Below are positions 32,065 to 41,406 of a DNA stretch of 60,143 nt, one piece after another (position 1 is the first letter of the stretch; the number at the start of each line of letters is the position of its first letter). This stretch comes from an uncultured Rubrobacteraceae bacterium (GTDB taxonomy: Bacteria > Actinomycetota > Rubrobacteria > Rubrobacterales > Rubrobacteraceae), in assembly GCA_902806095.1 (NCBI GenBank), contig CADCVF010000080.1, positions 1 through 60,143 of the forward strand. Reading direction: 5' to 3'. The notes beneath the pieces were generated by a model. It was not told where the DNA came from and did not search any database. It was given only the letters and a program-made list of their open reading frames with translations. Position numbers and translations under genes: made by a program.

Positions 32065-32853
32065 GTGGCGAGCCGGAGCCTCGGCCAGTTCTATCCCGTG
32101 GCCTCGCCAGTGCACGATCTCGACCCGAGGGCCAAGATCCTGGCCACCGCCGTGTTCGTCGTCGGGCTGTTCCTCATAGACTCGACTGTGGGTCTCCTCT
32201 CCGTCGCCGCGGCGCTCGTGGCGCTCGTGGCGGTGAGCCGAATTCCAGCAGGCACGTTCTTGCTGCTCCTGCGGCCCGTGTTGTTTATCGTCGCACTGAC
32301 GGTCCTGTTCCAGGTCCTGTTCTCGCGGGAGGGCGTCACGCTCGTCGAGTGGGGCTTCTTCGAGGTCCGCTCCGGCGGCTTGAGCCTGGGATTTTTCCTG
32401 GCTTTGCGTATACTCTTGCTCGTCTCCTCGGCCGGATTGCTCACGTCGACGACGGCCCCCGTAGCGCTCGCTGATGGGATCGAGGATCTGCTATCACCCC
32501 TGAAGAGGGTGCGGTTTCCGGCGCACGAGGTCGCGATGATGATGACCATAGCGCTCCGTTTCATCCCGACGCTCGGGGAGGAGGCCGAGAAGATCAAAGG
32601 CGCCCAGGCAGCCCGCGGCGCGGACTTCTCCGAGGGAGGACCGCTTCGCAGGGCGCGCTCCCTCGTCCCCGTGCTCGTGCCGCTGACCGTCGGCGCCTTC
32701 CGCCGCGCCGACGAACTCGCCGAGGCGATGGAGAGCAGGGGCTACAGGGGCGGCGAAGGCCGCACCCGCTACCGCGAGCTGCGCTTCCGCAAGCGAGACG
32801 CCCTCGCACTGGTCCTCACCGCGCTCGTTCTTCTGGTCGGGGTCCTGCTTTGA
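32065..32853 (+). CDS. ecfT: Energy-coupling factor transporter transmembrane protein EcfT
   Basis: This 262-residue scaffold subunit links the ATPases to interchangeable S components. Several hydrophobic helices are present (for example KILATAVFVVGLFLIDSTVG). The two coupling motifs on the cytoplasmic helices are recognisable as AQAARGADF and AMESRGYRGG. GTG start one base after ecfA2; it overlaps truA by four bases. Confidence 0.94.
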   Translation: MASRSLGQFYPVASPVHDLDPRAKILATAVFVVGLFLIDSTVGLLSVAAALVALVAVSRIPAGTFLLLLRPVLFIVALTVLFQVLFSREGVTLVEWGFFEVRSGGLSLGFFLALRILLLVSSAGLLTSTTAPVALADGIEDLLSPLKRVRFPAHEVAMMMTIALRFIPTLGEEAEKIKGAQAARGADFSEGGPLRRARSLVPVLVPLTVGAFRRADELAEAMESRGYRGGEGRTRYRELRFRKRDALALVLTALVLLVGVLL

Positions 32854-33611
32854 AACTCGCTGGGCTCGTCGAGTACGAAGGCACCGACTTCGCAGGATGG
32901 GCCGCCCAACCAGGACGAAGGACGGTCGAGGGCGTGCTCTCCGAGGCGCTCTCTACCATTGTGCGCCAGCAGGTCAAGATGAGCGTCGCCGGCCGCACCG
33001 ACGCCGGGGTTCACGCGAGCGGGCAGGTCGTCTCCTTCCGTGCCGATACAGACCTCAGGCCGGCCTTGATCTCCTACAAGACCACGGCTGTCCTGCCCAG
33101 GGACGTGGCGCTCCGTCGCTGCGTCGCCGTACAGGACGATTTCGACGCCCGAAGGGACGCCATGAGCCGGACGTACGAGTACAGGTTGGTCAACGACGAG
33201 ATCAGGTCCCCCCTCGAGCGCCACCATGCCGGCTACGCGCCGCAGAACGTCGACCTGGATCTTCTCTCTAAAGCAGGAGAGCTGGTGGAAGGGACCCACG
33301 ACTTCAGGGCCTTCACCCCCCAGAAGAGCTACCACATCCGCTTCCGACGAATCGTTACCAGCTCGCGCTGGATCAGGCAAGACGACCTGCTAAGGTACCG
33401 CATAACCGCCGACTCGTTCCTGTACGGCATGGTCCGTGCCCTGGTCGGAACCATGCTGGAGGTCGCGGGCGGAAAGAGAGACCTGACGGAATTCGACCGG
33501 CTGCTCTCGGGAGGAAAACGCAGCGAGGCAGGACCCGCCGTAACCAGCCGCGGGCTCACGCTGGTCCGCGTGGGCTATGACTATCCGAACCTATGGAGGA
33601 GTGAACGATGA
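32850..33611 (+). CDS. truA: tRNA pseudouridine(38-40) synthase TruA
   Basis: This 253-residue enzyme modifies U38-U40 in the tRNA anticodon arm. The catalytic Asp lies in AGRTDAGVHASGQVVSF (about residues 48-64). DFRAFTPQKS and FLYGMVRALVGTMLEVAGGK are later family motifs. TTG start (MKLAGLVEYEGTDFAGWAAQ) within the ecfT stop. The ecfAAT-truA-rplM order is widespread in Gram-positives. Confidence 0.96.
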   Translation: MKLAGLVEYEGTDFAGWAAQPGRRTVEGVLSEALSTIVRQQVKMSVAGRTDAGVHASGQVVSFRADTDLRPALISYKTTAVLPRDVALRRCVAVQDDFDARRDAMSRTYEYRLVNDEIRSPLERHHAGYAPQNVDLDLLSKAGELVEGTHDFRAFTPQKSYHIRFRRIVTSSRWIRQDDLLRYRITADSFLYGMVRALVGTMLEVAGGKRDLTEFDRLLSGGKRSEAGPAVTSRGLTLVRVGYDYPNLWRSER

Positions 33612-34276
33612 ACACAGGCGATACGAGTGAGCTTCTGCGAGAGATCGACACCTACGTCGAGGATCTATTCTCCACATCGGATGAGACCCTCGAAGCCGCC
33701 CTGCGGGACTCGCGGCGGGCCGGGCTACCTGAGATAAGCGTCTCGCCCAACCAAGGAAGGCTGCTGCAGCTACTCGTCGAGATAGCCGGTGCGCGGCGCA
33801 TACTGGAGATAGGCACCCTTGGCGGCTACAGTGCCATCCACTTCGCCCGCGCCCTGCCCGACGACGGTGACATGATCTCCCTCGAGATAGACGAGCACCA
33901 TGCCACGGTCGCCCGCGACAACCTCGAACGGGCCGGACTCTCCGAAAAGGTCGAGGTCCGCGTCGGCGACGCCCACGATCTCCTCTCCGCTCTCATCGAA
34001 GACGACGAAGGCCCCTTCGACGTAATCTTCATAGACGCTGACAAAGAGAGCTATCCCGAGTACCTGGTAGCGTCCCTGCGCCTCGCGAGATCAGGCACCC
34101 TCATCCTCGGAGACAACACCATAAGGGGCGGCACCGTACTCGATCCCAAAGACTCAACGGCCCAGGCAACGCGCGAGTTCAACGAGCGTGTAGCCAGAGA
34201 CCCCAGGCTATTCAGCATCGCATTGCCCCTCATCAGGGAGCGCATAGACGGCCTCACGATAGCGCGGGTACTGTAA
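33608..34276 (+). CDS. SAM-dependent O-methyltransferase, catechol/caffeoyl-CoA type
   Basis: This 222-residue class I methyltransferase has the SAM-binding ILEIGTLGGYSAIHFARALP (about residues 61-80), the acidic end of the next strand in ISLEIDEHHATVARDNL, and the metal-binding DVIFIDADKESYPEYL. The start overlaps truA by four bases. The substrate is unknown; family members methylate catechols and flavonoids. Its presence at the end of the ribosomal run looks incidental. Confidence 0.9.
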   Translation: MNTGDTSELLREIDTYVEDLFSTSDETLEAALRDSRRAGLPEISVSPNQGRLLQLLVEIAGARRILEIGTLGGYSAIHFARALPDDGDMISLEIDEHHATVARDNLERAGLSEKVEVRVGDAHDLLSALIEDDEGPFDVIFIDADKESYPEYLVASLRLARSGTLILGDNTIRGGTVLDPKDSTAQATREFNERVARDPRLFSIALPLIRERIDGLTIARVL

Positions 34277-34279
34277 GGC

Positions 34280-34310
34280 AGTTTGCAAAGAGGGAACCTC
34301 TGTGCAAACT
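34280..34310 (+). terminator. Hairpin ending the rpsL-to-methyltransferase run
   Basis: AGTTTGCA-A-AGAGG (34280-34293) and CCTCT-G-TGCAAACT (34297-34310) form a 13-bp stem with one A-G mismatch and a GAA loop, 4 bases after the methyltransferase stop. The same motif, as a perfect 11-bp stem, recurs at 59222-59249. Confidence 0.6.
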
Positions 34311-34425
34311 CTCAGCAAGTCAGCAAAATATAAAGCTGAAGTGCTGAATTGCTGACAAGCGGAGGCGAAGCCGGAGCGTGCTAAAATGCTGCAAGCGCCC
34401 GCCAGGGCGCGTGCTGACTAGCTGC
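34311..34425 (+). repeat. Mosaic palindromic intergenic repeat, copy 3
   Basis: This copy holds CTCAGCAAGTCAGCA, GCTGAAGTGCTGAATTGCTG followed by ACAAGCGGAGGCGAAGCCGG, and AGCGTGCTAAAATGCTG. It ends with the hairpin GCGCCC-GCCA-GGGCGC and GTGCTGACTAGC. The module order resembles copy 1 and copy 5, but each module is shortened or varied. Confidence 0.85.
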
Positions 34426-34431
34426 ACTACA

Positions 34432-34460
34432 CTGGTCCTTTTGCCAATGTATGCTACTAT
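34432..34460 (+). promoter_or_regulatory. Probable rplM-rpsI promoter with extended -10
   Basis: TGCTACTAT (34452-34460) gives an extended -10 element (TGC-TACTAT). The matching -35 position, CTGGTC at 34432-34437, is weak, as allowed for extended -10 promoters. The predicted transcription start is about 40 bases before rplM. Confidence 0.45.
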
Positions 34461-34507
34461 TTGATCCGTCTAAAGGCCTTTGAAGTTCGCACAAGCTCCG
34501 GAGGATG

Positions 34508-34939
34508 ATGAAGAGTTACATGGCGCGGCCCTTGGAGGTCGAGCGTAAGTGGTATGTCGTTGACGCGGAGGGGAAACACCTCGGGCGTCTGGCGACCGAG
34601 ATCGTGCGCGTTTTGCGCGGCAAGAACAAGCCGCAGTACACGCCGCACGTCGACGTTGGCGACTTCGTTGTCGTGGTGAACGCAGACAGGGTGGCCGTCA
34701 CTGGCAGGAAGGCTGAGCAGAGGGTCTACAGGCGGCACTCGGGCTATCCTGGCGGCATGAAAGAGACCAGCTACGAGCAGATGCTCGCGCGCAAGCCGAC
34801 CGAGATCCTGCGCAAGGCCGTCTACGGGATGATGCCGAAGACCCGCCTCGCCCGTAAGCAGTTCAAGAAGTTGAAGATCTACGCGGGACCCGAGCACCCA
34901 CACGCCGCTCAGGAGCCGCAGAGGCTCGAGGTGAAATAG
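34508..34939 (+). CDS. rplM: 50S ribosomal protein L13
   Basis: This 143-residue early-assembly protein has [20 protein letters not shown] (residues 15-34) and [21 protein letters not shown] choose ATG 34508 ([10 protein letters not shown]), which matches the usual MKT/MKS start; ATG 34505 overlaps GGAGG and ATG 34520 is also in frame. rpsI follows directly. Confidence 0.96.
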   Translation: MKSYMARPLEVERKWYVVDAEGKHLGRLATEIVRVLRGKNKPQYTPHVDVGDFVVVVNADRVAVTGRKAEQRVYRRHSGYPGGMKETSYEQMLARKPTEILRKAVYGMMPKTRLARKQFKKLKIYAGPEHPHAAQEPQRLEVK

Positions 34940-35332
34940 ATGGCAGAGGCTCTGTACATCGGGACAGGACGGCGCAAGACCGCCGTTGCAAGGGTACGAC
35001 TGCTACCGGGTGAGGGTACGATTACCGTCAACGGCCGCGACGTGGACGAGTACTTCCCGCGTCCCGCCTACCGCACTGTGGTGCGCTCGCCACTCGAACT
35101 CCTCGGTTCGGCCGGTCGCTACGAGGTCATCGCCAAGATCGAAGGTGGCGGTCCAACGGGACAGGCGGAGGCCTTGCGCCACGGTATAGCGCGGGCGCTC
35201 GCCGAAGAATCGCAGGAGGCCCGTAGCGAGCTGAAGGCCGCCGGGATGCTCACCCGCGACTCCAGAGCCGTCGAGCGCAAGAAGTACGGCCTCAAAAAAG
35301 CTCGCAAGCGCCCGCAGTTCTCCAAGCGTTAG
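34940..35332 (+). CDS. rpsI: 30S ribosomal protein S9
   Basis: This 130-residue protein has a basic C-terminal tail ([18 protein letters not shown]-type end) that reaches P-site t[23 protein letters not shown] is at residues 8-27. The ATG directly abuts rplM. Confidence 0.97.
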   Translation: MAEALYIGTGRRKTAVARVRLLPGEGTITVNGRDVDEYFPRPAYRTVVRSPLELLGSAGRYEVIAKIEGGGPTGQAEALRHGIARALAEESQEARSELKAAGMLTRDSRAVERKKYGLKKARKRPQFSKR

Positions 35333-35356
35333 AGTCACCAGAGCGGATCTTCATGT

Positions 35357-35387
35357 CGGGCTCCTTTCGCGCGGCGGAAGGGGCCCG
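35357..35387 (+). terminator. Terminator-like hairpin after rpsI
   Basis: CGGGCTCCTTTCGC and GCGGAAGGGGCCCG form a 14-bp stem with two G-U pairs and a GCG loop, followed by TTCTACG. It probably separates rplM-rpsI from glmM, at least partly. Confidence 0.6.
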
Positions 35388-35410
35388 TTCTACGTCGAGA
35401 GGGAGGCCGC

Positions 35411-36739
35411 CTGAAGAGAGGAACCATAACGTTCGGCACCGATGGGGTGCGCGGGGTCGCCAACAAGGGTCTCCTGCCTGAGGACGCTCTGGGTCTAGGC
35501 CTCGCCGCCTCCCGTGCCTTTGGGGGCAGGATCCTCATCGGACGCGACACGCGCCTCTCCGGAGAGATGCTAGCCCGCGCCCTGTCTGCCGGCGCAGCGA
35601 GCGGCGGCGCCGACGTCGTCGACCTCGGTGTCCTGCCAACGCCTGGCGTCGCGGCCCTCGCGCCGGGCCTGGGGGCTGCGGCCGCCGGCGTCGTGAGCGC
35701 CTCCCACAATCCCTACCCCGACAACGGCATAAAGTTCTTCTCAGGAGAAGGCCGCAAGCTCTCACCCGGGAAGGAGCGTGAGATCGAAGACCTGATCGAA
35801 GACGACATCCCACGCCCGACCGGGAGCGGGATCGGAAGTGTCGAAGTGCTCGACGACGTTGCGCAGATCTACGCGGAGTGGGTGCTCGGGCGGTTGCGTC
35901 CGGCTGCCGAGGGCGTCAAGGTGCTCCTCGACTGCGCTAACGGTGCGGCCTATGAGGCGGCGCCGCTGGTTTTCGGTGAGGTAGGAGCCGATCTCACCTT
36001 GACTGGGACCTGGCCCACGGGCACGAACATAAACCATGGCTGCGGCTCGACGCACGTCGAGGAACTCGACGCCTCGGGACAAGACGTAGCCTTCGCCTTC
36101 GACGGGGACGCAGACAGGGTGCTCGCCGTCGACGAGCGGGGGAACGTCGTCGACGGGGACAGGATCATCGCCATCCTCGCCAGCGACAAACAGGAGCGCG
36201 GAGTCCTGTCCGGCGAGGTCGTGGTAACGGTGATGAGCAACCTCGGCTTCTTCAAGGCCATGGAGGCGATGGAGATACCATACGAGGTGACTGACGTGGG
36301 GGACAGGCACGTCGCCGAGGCCATGGGCAGGCTCGGGGCTTCGCTGGGCGGGGAGCAATCAGGGCATGTGATCCTCCCCGAGTACGTAACGACAGGAGAC
36401 GGCATCGTTACGGCGCTCGCGCTCCTCGACGTGATGATCCGTAGTGGCAAACCACTCTCGGAGCTGGCCGGGGCGATGGAGGTGTATCCGCAGACACTGA
36501 TCAACGTGAGGGTCGAGGAGCCGGGGGCCGCGAAGGCCGTCGTGGCCTCGGGGGCGGTCGGGCTGTCCATCTCAGAGGCGGAGAAGCGGCTCGGAGATGA
36601 TGGCCGCGTCCTCTTGAGGCCGAGCGGGACAGAGCCGGTCGTGCGGGTGATGGTCGAGCATACTGACGAGACGGTGTGCAGGGAGGTCTGCGAGGAGGTC
36701 TCGCGGGCCGTAGCCGACGCCGGAGAGGGGGGAAGGTGA
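35411..36739 (+). CDS. glmM: Phosphoglucosamine mutase
   Basis: This 442-residue enzyme converts glucosamine-6-phosphate to glucosamine-1-phosphate for peptidoglycan. The catalytic Ser lies in VSASHNPYPDNGIKFFSGEG, the Mg site in DGDADRVLAVDERG, sugar binding in GGEQSGH and phosphate binding in RPSGTEPVVRVM. No ATG, GTG or TTG precedes the essential FGTDGVRG block in this frame. The only suitable start is CTG 35411 (KRGTITFGTDGVRG follows), four bases after GGAGG (35402-35406). The downstream GTG at 35447 would remove part of this motif. Confidence 0.93.
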   Translation: MKRGTITFGTDGVRGVANKGLLPEDALGLGLAASRAFGGRILIGRDTRLSGEMLARALSAGAASGGADVVDLGVLPTPGVAALAPGLGAAAAGVVSASHNPYPDNGIKFFSGEGRKLSPGKEREIEDLIEDDIPRPTGSGIGSVEVLDDVAQIYAEWVLGRLRPAAEGVKVLLDCANGAAYEAAPLVFGEVGADLTLTGTWPTGTNINHGCGSTHVEELDASGQDVAFAFDGDADRVLAVDERGNVVDGDRIIAILASDKQERGVLSGEVVVTVMSNLGFFKAMEAMEIPYEVTDVGDRHVAEAMGRLGASLGGEQSGHVILPEYVTTGDGIVTALALLDVMIRSGKPLSELAGAMEVYPQTLINVRVEEPGAAKAVVASGAVGLSISEAEKRLGDDGRVLLRPSGTEPVVRVMVEHTDETVCREVCEEVSRAVADAGEGGR

Positions 36740-37593
36740 GGTTTATAGGCTGCGCGCTGGCGTGGAGGCCTGGCGAGGCGCGGGAGAAGGTCTCGTGTCT
36801 GGTGGTGCTGGACGAGCGGGGGAGCATCATAGCCAACTCGTTCGCGGCGAACGCTGAGGATATAGCAGGCACGGTTGCGGGTTACGGCTCTGAGCGGCGG
36901 GGGACCCTAGTCGGCGTCGACGCGCCGCTCGCGGTCCCGAACGAGAGGGGGACGCGCAGGATCGAACGCATCCTCTCGAAGGTGGCGCTCCCTGCCTACT
37001 CGGCGAGCCGCAGGATGTTCGGCGGCAAACCTTACTCGGAGGAACTCCTCTCCGAGCTGGAGAAGGCCGGCGTGGAGTACACGGACTACCTTTTCCCGAG
37101 GGAGAGGGGCCAGAGCGTGGTCGTCGAGGTGGACTCGGCGGCGACGCTTAAGGTCCTCTCCCTGGAGCGCTCGGGTACTGCGGATAACGGCGACCTGGCG
37201 AAGCGGCTGCGCGCGATGGACGACCCCAAGTTCCGTAAAGGCAACAAAGAGAACAGGGCGGCGGATCTCAGGGGCGCGATCGAGGTACTCTGGGACACTC
37301 CGGGCCTCAGGCTCAGGACGGGCAACCTCGCCGCTGACATCTCCGCGCCCGAGAACGTGGACGTCTCCAAGCTCGACGTCTCCGCCTCGATGTCCCACGC
37401 GGAGCTAGACAGGACGGTCAGCCTTGTGGAAGGGACGCTCGCCGCCTATACGGTCCATCGCCACTGGAGGGGAAGGGACGGCTCCATAGTAGTCGGGGCG
37501 GGGGATGAGGGCTCCGTCCTGCTGCCGGCGAGGAACGCCCTGCGCGAGCGCCTGGCCGAGGAATGCGGCACCGCCGGTGTGCCCTACGTGTAG
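36736..37593 (+). CDS. DUF429 domain protein (predicted RNase H-like fold)
   Basis: This 285-residue protein starts at GTG 36736 (MRFIGCALAWRPGEAREKVS), four bases inside the glmM end and after GGGGGGAAGG. LVGVDAPLAVPNERGTRRIE (about residues 59-78) is the DUF429 signature with an Asp at the end of a strand. DUF429 proteins are predicted nuclease-like, with no settled role. Overlap with glmM suggests co-translation. Confidence 0.8.
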   Translation: MRFIGCALAWRPGEAREKVSCLVVLDERGSIIANSFAANAEDIAGTVAGYGSERRGTLVGVDAPLAVPNERGTRRIERILSKVALPAYSASRRMFGGKPYSEELLSELEKAGVEYTDYLFPRERGQSVVVEVDSAATLKVLSLERSGTADNGDLAKRLRAMDDPKFRKGNKENRAADLRGAIEVLWDTPGLRLRTGNLAADISAPENVDVSKLDVSASMSHAELDRTVSLVEGTLAAYTVHRHWRGRDGSIVVGAGDEGSVLLPARNALRERLAEECGTAGVPYV

Positions 37594-37666
37594 AGCCGGG
37601 ATCTGGCATGTTTGCCGACTGTACCTTACTCTGTAACGGAGCTACCCGGAAAGGATCAAGAACGCG

Positions 37667-38311
37667 GTGAAGGTCGTTTCGTTGAACGTAGCCTTGCCAT
37701 CGATGCAGCGCTACGGGCGAGAAGTGGTGAGAACAGCCGGGGCCAAAAGTCCCGTTCCGAACGCCCTGCTCCGCTCCTGTGGTTTCGACGGCGATGGACA
37801 GGCCGACCTGGTTAACCACGGCGGGGTGGATAAGGCTGTCTGCGTCTACCCGTTCGACCACTACGCGCACTGGGAGAGCGTGTTCGGCCGCACGCTCGAG
37901 CCCGGCGCTTTCTCCGAGAACCTGACCGTCTCGGGCGCCGTCGAGACCGGGGTCTGCATCGGCGACGTGTTCGGGGTCGGGGAGGCGGTACTACAGGTAA
38001 GCCAGCCAAGGACGCCATGCAGCAAGCTGGCCGGCAAGAACGGGCACAGGCTGCTGACGAAGTGGGTCGGGCAGACGGGCTACACAGGGTTCTACATGCG
38101 GGTGCTTTCGGAGGGGCTCATGAGCGCGGACGACGCCTTCGAGCTAGTCGAAGGCCATCCCGACCGCATCTTTGTAGCTGACGTGAACGACATCATCTTC
38201 GGGCGGTCGGAGGACGCTGCGTTGATCGCACGCTTGGCCAACCTCCCTGAGTTCGGCGGCGACGGACGTGCTCTATTCGCGGAGCGTCTTGGCCGCAGGA
38301 GCCCCCGGTGA
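37667..38311 (+). CDS. MOSC domain-containing protein
   Basis: This 214-residue protein resembles YiiM. The MOSC beta-barrel, also found in molybdenum cofactor sulfurases, is recognisable by [28 protein letters not shown] and the conserved cysteine in [14 protein letters not shown]-terminal helical region follows. GTG start. It overlaps hisF by four bases, although no functional link to histidine synthesis is known. Confidence 0.85.
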   Translation: MKVVSLNVALPSMQRYGREVVRTAGAKSPVPNALLRSCGFDGDGQADLVNHGGVDKAVCVYPFDHYAHWESVFGRTLEPGAFSENLTVSGAVETGVCIGDVFGVGEAVLQVSQPRTPCSKLAGKNGHRLLTKWVGQTGYTGFYMRVLSEGLMSADDAFELVEGHPDRIFVADVNDIIFGRSEDAALIARLANLPEFGGDGRALFAERLGRRSPR

Positions 38312-39093
38312 GCCTCAAAGTACGCATCATTCCGTGCCTCGACGTGGACGGCGGGAGGGTGGTAAAGGGGACGAACTTCACCAACCTGAGGGATGCTGGA
38401 GACCCGGTGGAGCTCGCGGCCCTCTACGACAGGGAGGGGGCGGATGAGATCGTCTTCTATGACATCACAGCCTCCCACGAACAGAGAAACACGGCTGCAA
38501 CGCTCGCCCGCCGCGCCGCCGAGGAAGTCTTCATACCATACACGATCGGCGGCGGCGTAAGGACGGCCGGCGACATGCGTGCCATGCTGCGCGCAGGGGC
38601 CGACAAGGTCTCCATAAACAGCGCCGCCGTGGGGAACCCTGACCTCATCACCGAAGGAGCCGAACGTTTCGGTAGCCAGTGCGTTGTCTTGAGCGTCGAC
38701 GTCAAGCGGCGGGACTTCTCCCCGGGCTGGGAGGTCTACCTCAACGGTGGGCGGGTGAACACGGGGATGGATGCCGTCGGGTGGCTCGTCGAGGGAGAGA
38801 GGCGGGGGGCAGGGGAGTTCGTGCTGAACAGCATGGACGCGGACGGGACGGAGAGCGGTTACGACCTCGATCTGATCTCAGCCGTCGCCGAGAAGACGAC
38901 CCTCCCCATTGTCGCTTCCGGCGGCGCGGGAGGCCCGGAGCATATGACCTCGGCCGTCAATGCGGGAGCAGGCGCGGTGCTCGCTGCGAGCATCTTCCAC
39001 TTCGGCGAGTACAGCATAGCCGAGGTCAAAGAGCACATGATGCAATCCGGTATCCCGGTCCGGCTCGTGGAACCCGAGCGGGAGATGAGATAG
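38308..39093 (+). CDS. hisF: Imidazole glycerol phosphate synthase cyclase subunit HisF
   Basis: This 261-residue TIM barrel makes imidazole glycerol phosphate and AICAR with ammonia from HisH. The catalytic acids are in [15 protein letters not shown] (residues 7-21) and [22 protein letters not shown] is the phosphate site. GTG start overlaps the MOSC gene by four bases. hisH and the other upstream his genes are not in the window. Confidence 0.96.
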   Translation: MSLKVRIIPCLDVDGGRVVKGTNFTNLRDAGDPVELAALYDREGADEIVFYDITASHEQRNTAATLARRAAEEVFIPYTIGGGVRTAGDMRAMLRAGADKVSINSAAVGNPDLITEGAERFGSQCVVLSVDVKRRDFSPGWEVYLNGGRVNTGMDAVGWLVEGERRGAGEFVLNSMDADGTESGYDLDLISAVAEKTTLPIVASGGAGGPEHMTSAVNAGAGAVLAASIFHFGEYSIAEVKEHMMQSGIPVRLVEPEREMR

Positions 39094-39097
39094 AGGG

Positions 39098-39739
39098 ATG
39101 ACCTCAAGGCCAGACAGAGTGAAGTTCGACGAGAACGGTCTCGTCCCCGTTATCGCCCAGGACGTGGCGACGGGCGACGTGCTTACGCTGGCGTACGCGA
39201 ACCGCGAGGCTCTCGACATGACGCTCTCCAGCGGCGAGGCCCACTACTACTCCCGCTCCCGCTCCGAGCTCTGGCGCAAGGGCGCGACGAGCGGCAACAC
39301 GCAGAAGGTCGTCGAGGTAAGGCTGGACTGCGACGCAGACGCACTCCTCTACATGGTCGAGCCCCGAGGACCAGCTTGCCATACAGGACAGAAGAGTTGC
39401 TTCTTCACCACCCTGGCCGGTGAAGGAGTGGGGATTGCGCCAGCGGGCGATAGGGAGGTCCCTTTCGGGGCGATGGTCGACGGACTGGCGGCGACGATAG
39501 CGCAGCGCCACAGGGAGATGCCTGAGGGCTCTTATACCGTCTCCCTGATCCAGAGTGGAAAGGAGCGGCTGGCCCAGAAGGTTGGGGAGGAGGCGGTAGA
39601 GGTCGTCGTGGCCGCGCTCTCTGACGAGAGGCTACCTGAGGAAGCGGCCGACCTGATCTACCACCTGCTCGTGTTGCTCGAGGAGCGGGGCGTCGGGGTA
39701 GAAGACGTGGCCAAGGTACTGCATGACCGCCACGGCTAA
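39098..39739 (+). CDS. hisIE: Bifunctional phosphoribosyl-AMP cyclohydrolase/phosphoribosyl-ATP pyrophosphatase
   Basis: Of 213 residues, the first 115 form HisI, with [20 protein letters not shown] and the metal cysteines in DCDAD...[11 protein letters not shown]. Residues about 126-213 form HisE, with the MazG-like [13 protein letters not shown] and [14 protein letters not shown]. The fusion catalyses steps 2 and 3 of histidine synthesis. The 3' end overlaps trpE by 17 bases. Confidence 0.95.
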   Translation: MTSRPDRVKFDENGLVPVIAQDVATGDVLTLAYANREALDMTLSSGEAHYYSRSRSELWRKGATSGNTQKVVEVRLDCDADALLYMVEPRGPACHTGQKSCFFTTLAGEGVGIAPAGDREVPFGAMVDGLAATIAQRHREMPEGSYTVSLIQSGKERLAQKVGEEAVEVVVAALSDERLPEEAADLIYHLLVLLEERGVGVEDVAKVLHDRHG

Positions 39740-41234
39740 CCTCGTCCCTTCGCTCGGCGAGGCCCGCTCTCTCGCCCGCACCTACGACGTGGTGCCGCTC
39801 TACACCGAGTTCATAGGAGACCTCGAGACTCCGATCTCGGCGGTCCTCAGGTTCGCTGAGGAGGACACGGTATTCCTGCTCGAGAGCGCAGAGTCGGCCG
39901 AGAGGTTCGGCCGCTACTCTTTCCTCGGCTTCGACCCCAAGCGCACGCTCTCCTACAGGGACGGCCTCTACACGGTCGTCGACGCCGATGGTGTGCGGGA
40001 GGTTCCCGCAGCGGACCCTTTCAGAGGCCTGGCCGAGATCGTCGGCAAGAAGAGCGTGGCGCCTCTCCCCAACCTCCCTGCGTTCGTGGGGGGCGCCGTA
40101 GGGTACTTCTCCTACGACGCCGTGCGTTATCTCGAGCACCTTCCCCATGCTCCCAAAGACGACCTCGACATCCCCGAGGCCTACTTCGCCGTTACTGACA
40201 CTCTGATCGTCTTCGACCACCTAAGGCACAAGGTGCTAGTCGTCTCGCTGGTCGACGCCGCAGGCCTACGCGACGTGGAGGGCGATGGCTTCTCGGCCGC
40301 CTACAGGCGGGCCGCCGACGATATACGCAGGATCGCAGAGCGTCTCTCGGCCCCGCTGGTGCGCCGGGCACCGGCGTTCGGCACTGGGGTCGAGATCTCC
40401 TCGAACTTTACCAGAGAGCGCTACGAAGAGGCCGTAGAGAAGGCGAAAGAGTACATCAGGGCCGGGGACGCCTTCCAGATCGTCCCTTCCCAGAGGTTCG
40501 CGGCGGAGATAGGGGACCTCGACCCGCTCCTCCTCTACCGTGGCTTGCGCACGGTCAACCCATCCCCTTACATGACCTACCTCAAGCTCGGCGGCCTCTC
40601 TATCGTCGGCGCATCACCCGAGCCCCTGGTGCGGGTCGAGGGAAGGCGTGTGATGACCCGCCCCGTCGCGGGGACCAGCGGACGCGGCGGCACGCTGGAA
40701 GAAGACGCAGCCCTGGCCGAAGAGCTGCTCGCCGACGAGAAAGAGCGGGCCGAGCACGTCATGCTCGTAGACCTTGGTCGCAACGACCTCGGTCGCGTCA
40801 GCGAGGTCGGCTCTGTCGGGCTCGAGAGCTTCATGGAGATAGAGCGCTACTCGCACGTCATGCACATCGTCTCAACCGTCGAGGGGAACCTGCGCGAGGA
40901 CCTGACGGCCCTCGACGCCCTCGCGGCGGCCTTCCCCGCGGGGACCGTCTCAGGCGCGCCGAAGGTAAGGGCTATGGAGATCATCGACGAGCTCGAGAGC
41001 ACCCGCCGCGGACCCTACGCGGGCGCCACGGGCTACTACGGCGTCGACGGCCGTCTCGACACCTGCATAACGCTCCGCACGGCACTCCTCAAAGACGGCG
41101 TCGCCTACTTCCAGGCAGGAGGCGGCGTCGTCGCCGACTCAGTCCCGTCTCTGGAGTACGAGGAAACCCGTAACAAGGCCCGTGCCATGGAGCAAGCGCT
41201 CGAGGTCGCCCGCTCCCGCGAGATGTGGCTGTAG
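39723..41234 (+). CDS. trpE: Anthranilate synthase component I
   Basis: This 503-residue chorismate-utilising enzyme starts tryptophan synthesis. The feedback pocket LLES is near residue 51 ([20 protein letters not shown]). The catalytic core has [40 protein letters not shown] and the C-terminal [20 protein letters not shown]. It overlaps hisIE by 17 bases, which is a common actinobacterial arrangement. No trpG lies downstream in this window. Confidence 0.95.
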   Translation: MTATANLVPSLGEARSLARTYDVVPLYTEFIGDLETPISAVLRFAEEDTVFLLESAESAERFGRYSFLGFDPKRTLSYRDGLYTVVDADGVREVPAADPFRGLAEIVGKKSVAPLPNLPAFVGGAVGYFSYDAVRYLEHLPHAPKDDLDIPEAYFAVTDTLIVFDHLRHKVLVVSLVDAAGLRDVEGDGFSAAYRRAADDIRRIAERLSAPLVRRAPAFGTGVEISSNFTRERYEEAVEKAKEYIRAGDAFQIVPSQRFAAEIGDLDPLLLYRGLRTVNPSPYMTYLKLGGLSIVGASPEPLVRVEGRRVMTRPVAGTSGRGGTLEEDAALAEELLADEKERAEHVMLVDLGRNDLGRVSEVGSVGLESFMEIERYSHVMHIVSTVEGNLREDLTALDALAAAFPAGTVSGAPKVRAMEIIDELESTRRGPYAGATGYYGVDGRLDTCITLRTALLKDGVAYFQAGGGVVADSVPSLEYEETRNKARAMEQALEVARSREMWL

Positions 41235-41256
41235 CGGCACGCCTGCGGCGTGCCGC
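41234..41256 (+). terminator. Perfect hairpin at the trpE stop
   Basis: GCGGCACGCC and GGCGTGCCGC form a 10-bp stem with a TGC loop, beginning at the last base of the trpE stop codon. No T-run follows, so it is either a Rho-assisted or a 3' stabilising structure. Confidence 0.55.
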
Positions 41257-41258
41257 GC

Positions 41259-41355
41259 TGGTCAGCACGCTCAGGCCTTCGCTTGTCAGCATTTCAGCTA
41301 GTCAGCTTTTTGTTTTGGCTGAAATGCTGAGAGTCGCGAAGCGGCGGGCTGAAGT
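41259..41355 (+). repeat. Mosaic palindromic intergenic repeat, copy 4
   Basis: It contains GTCAGCACGCTCAGGCCTTC, GCTTGTCAGCATTTCAGC (the exact core of copy 1), TAGTCAGCTTTTTGTTTTGG, and GCTGAAATGCTGAGAGTCGC followed by GAAGCGGCGGGCTGAAGTGC. The module AGTCGCGAAGCGGCGGGCTG is also in copy 1. Confidence 0.85.
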
Positions 41356-41397
41356 GCGGAATGAAGAAGGGTTGCCCCTTCCTCATTCCGCTATACT
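41356..41397 (+). promoter_or_regulatory. Hairpin and -10 element directly before plsY
   Basis: GCGGAATGAAGAAGGG (41356-41371) pairs with CCCTTCCTCATTCCGC (41376-41391), 16 positions with one A-C mismatch. TATACT (41392-41397) follows at once. Only 9 bases separate TATACT from the plsY ATG, and they contain no Shine-Dalgarno. If TATACT is the -10 element, the mRNA would be leaderless or nearly so. The -35 region would then lie in the hairpin loop (TTGCCC, 14 bases upstream, a short spacer). Confidence 0.45.
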
Positions 41398-41406
41398 TTC
41401 TCCGCC

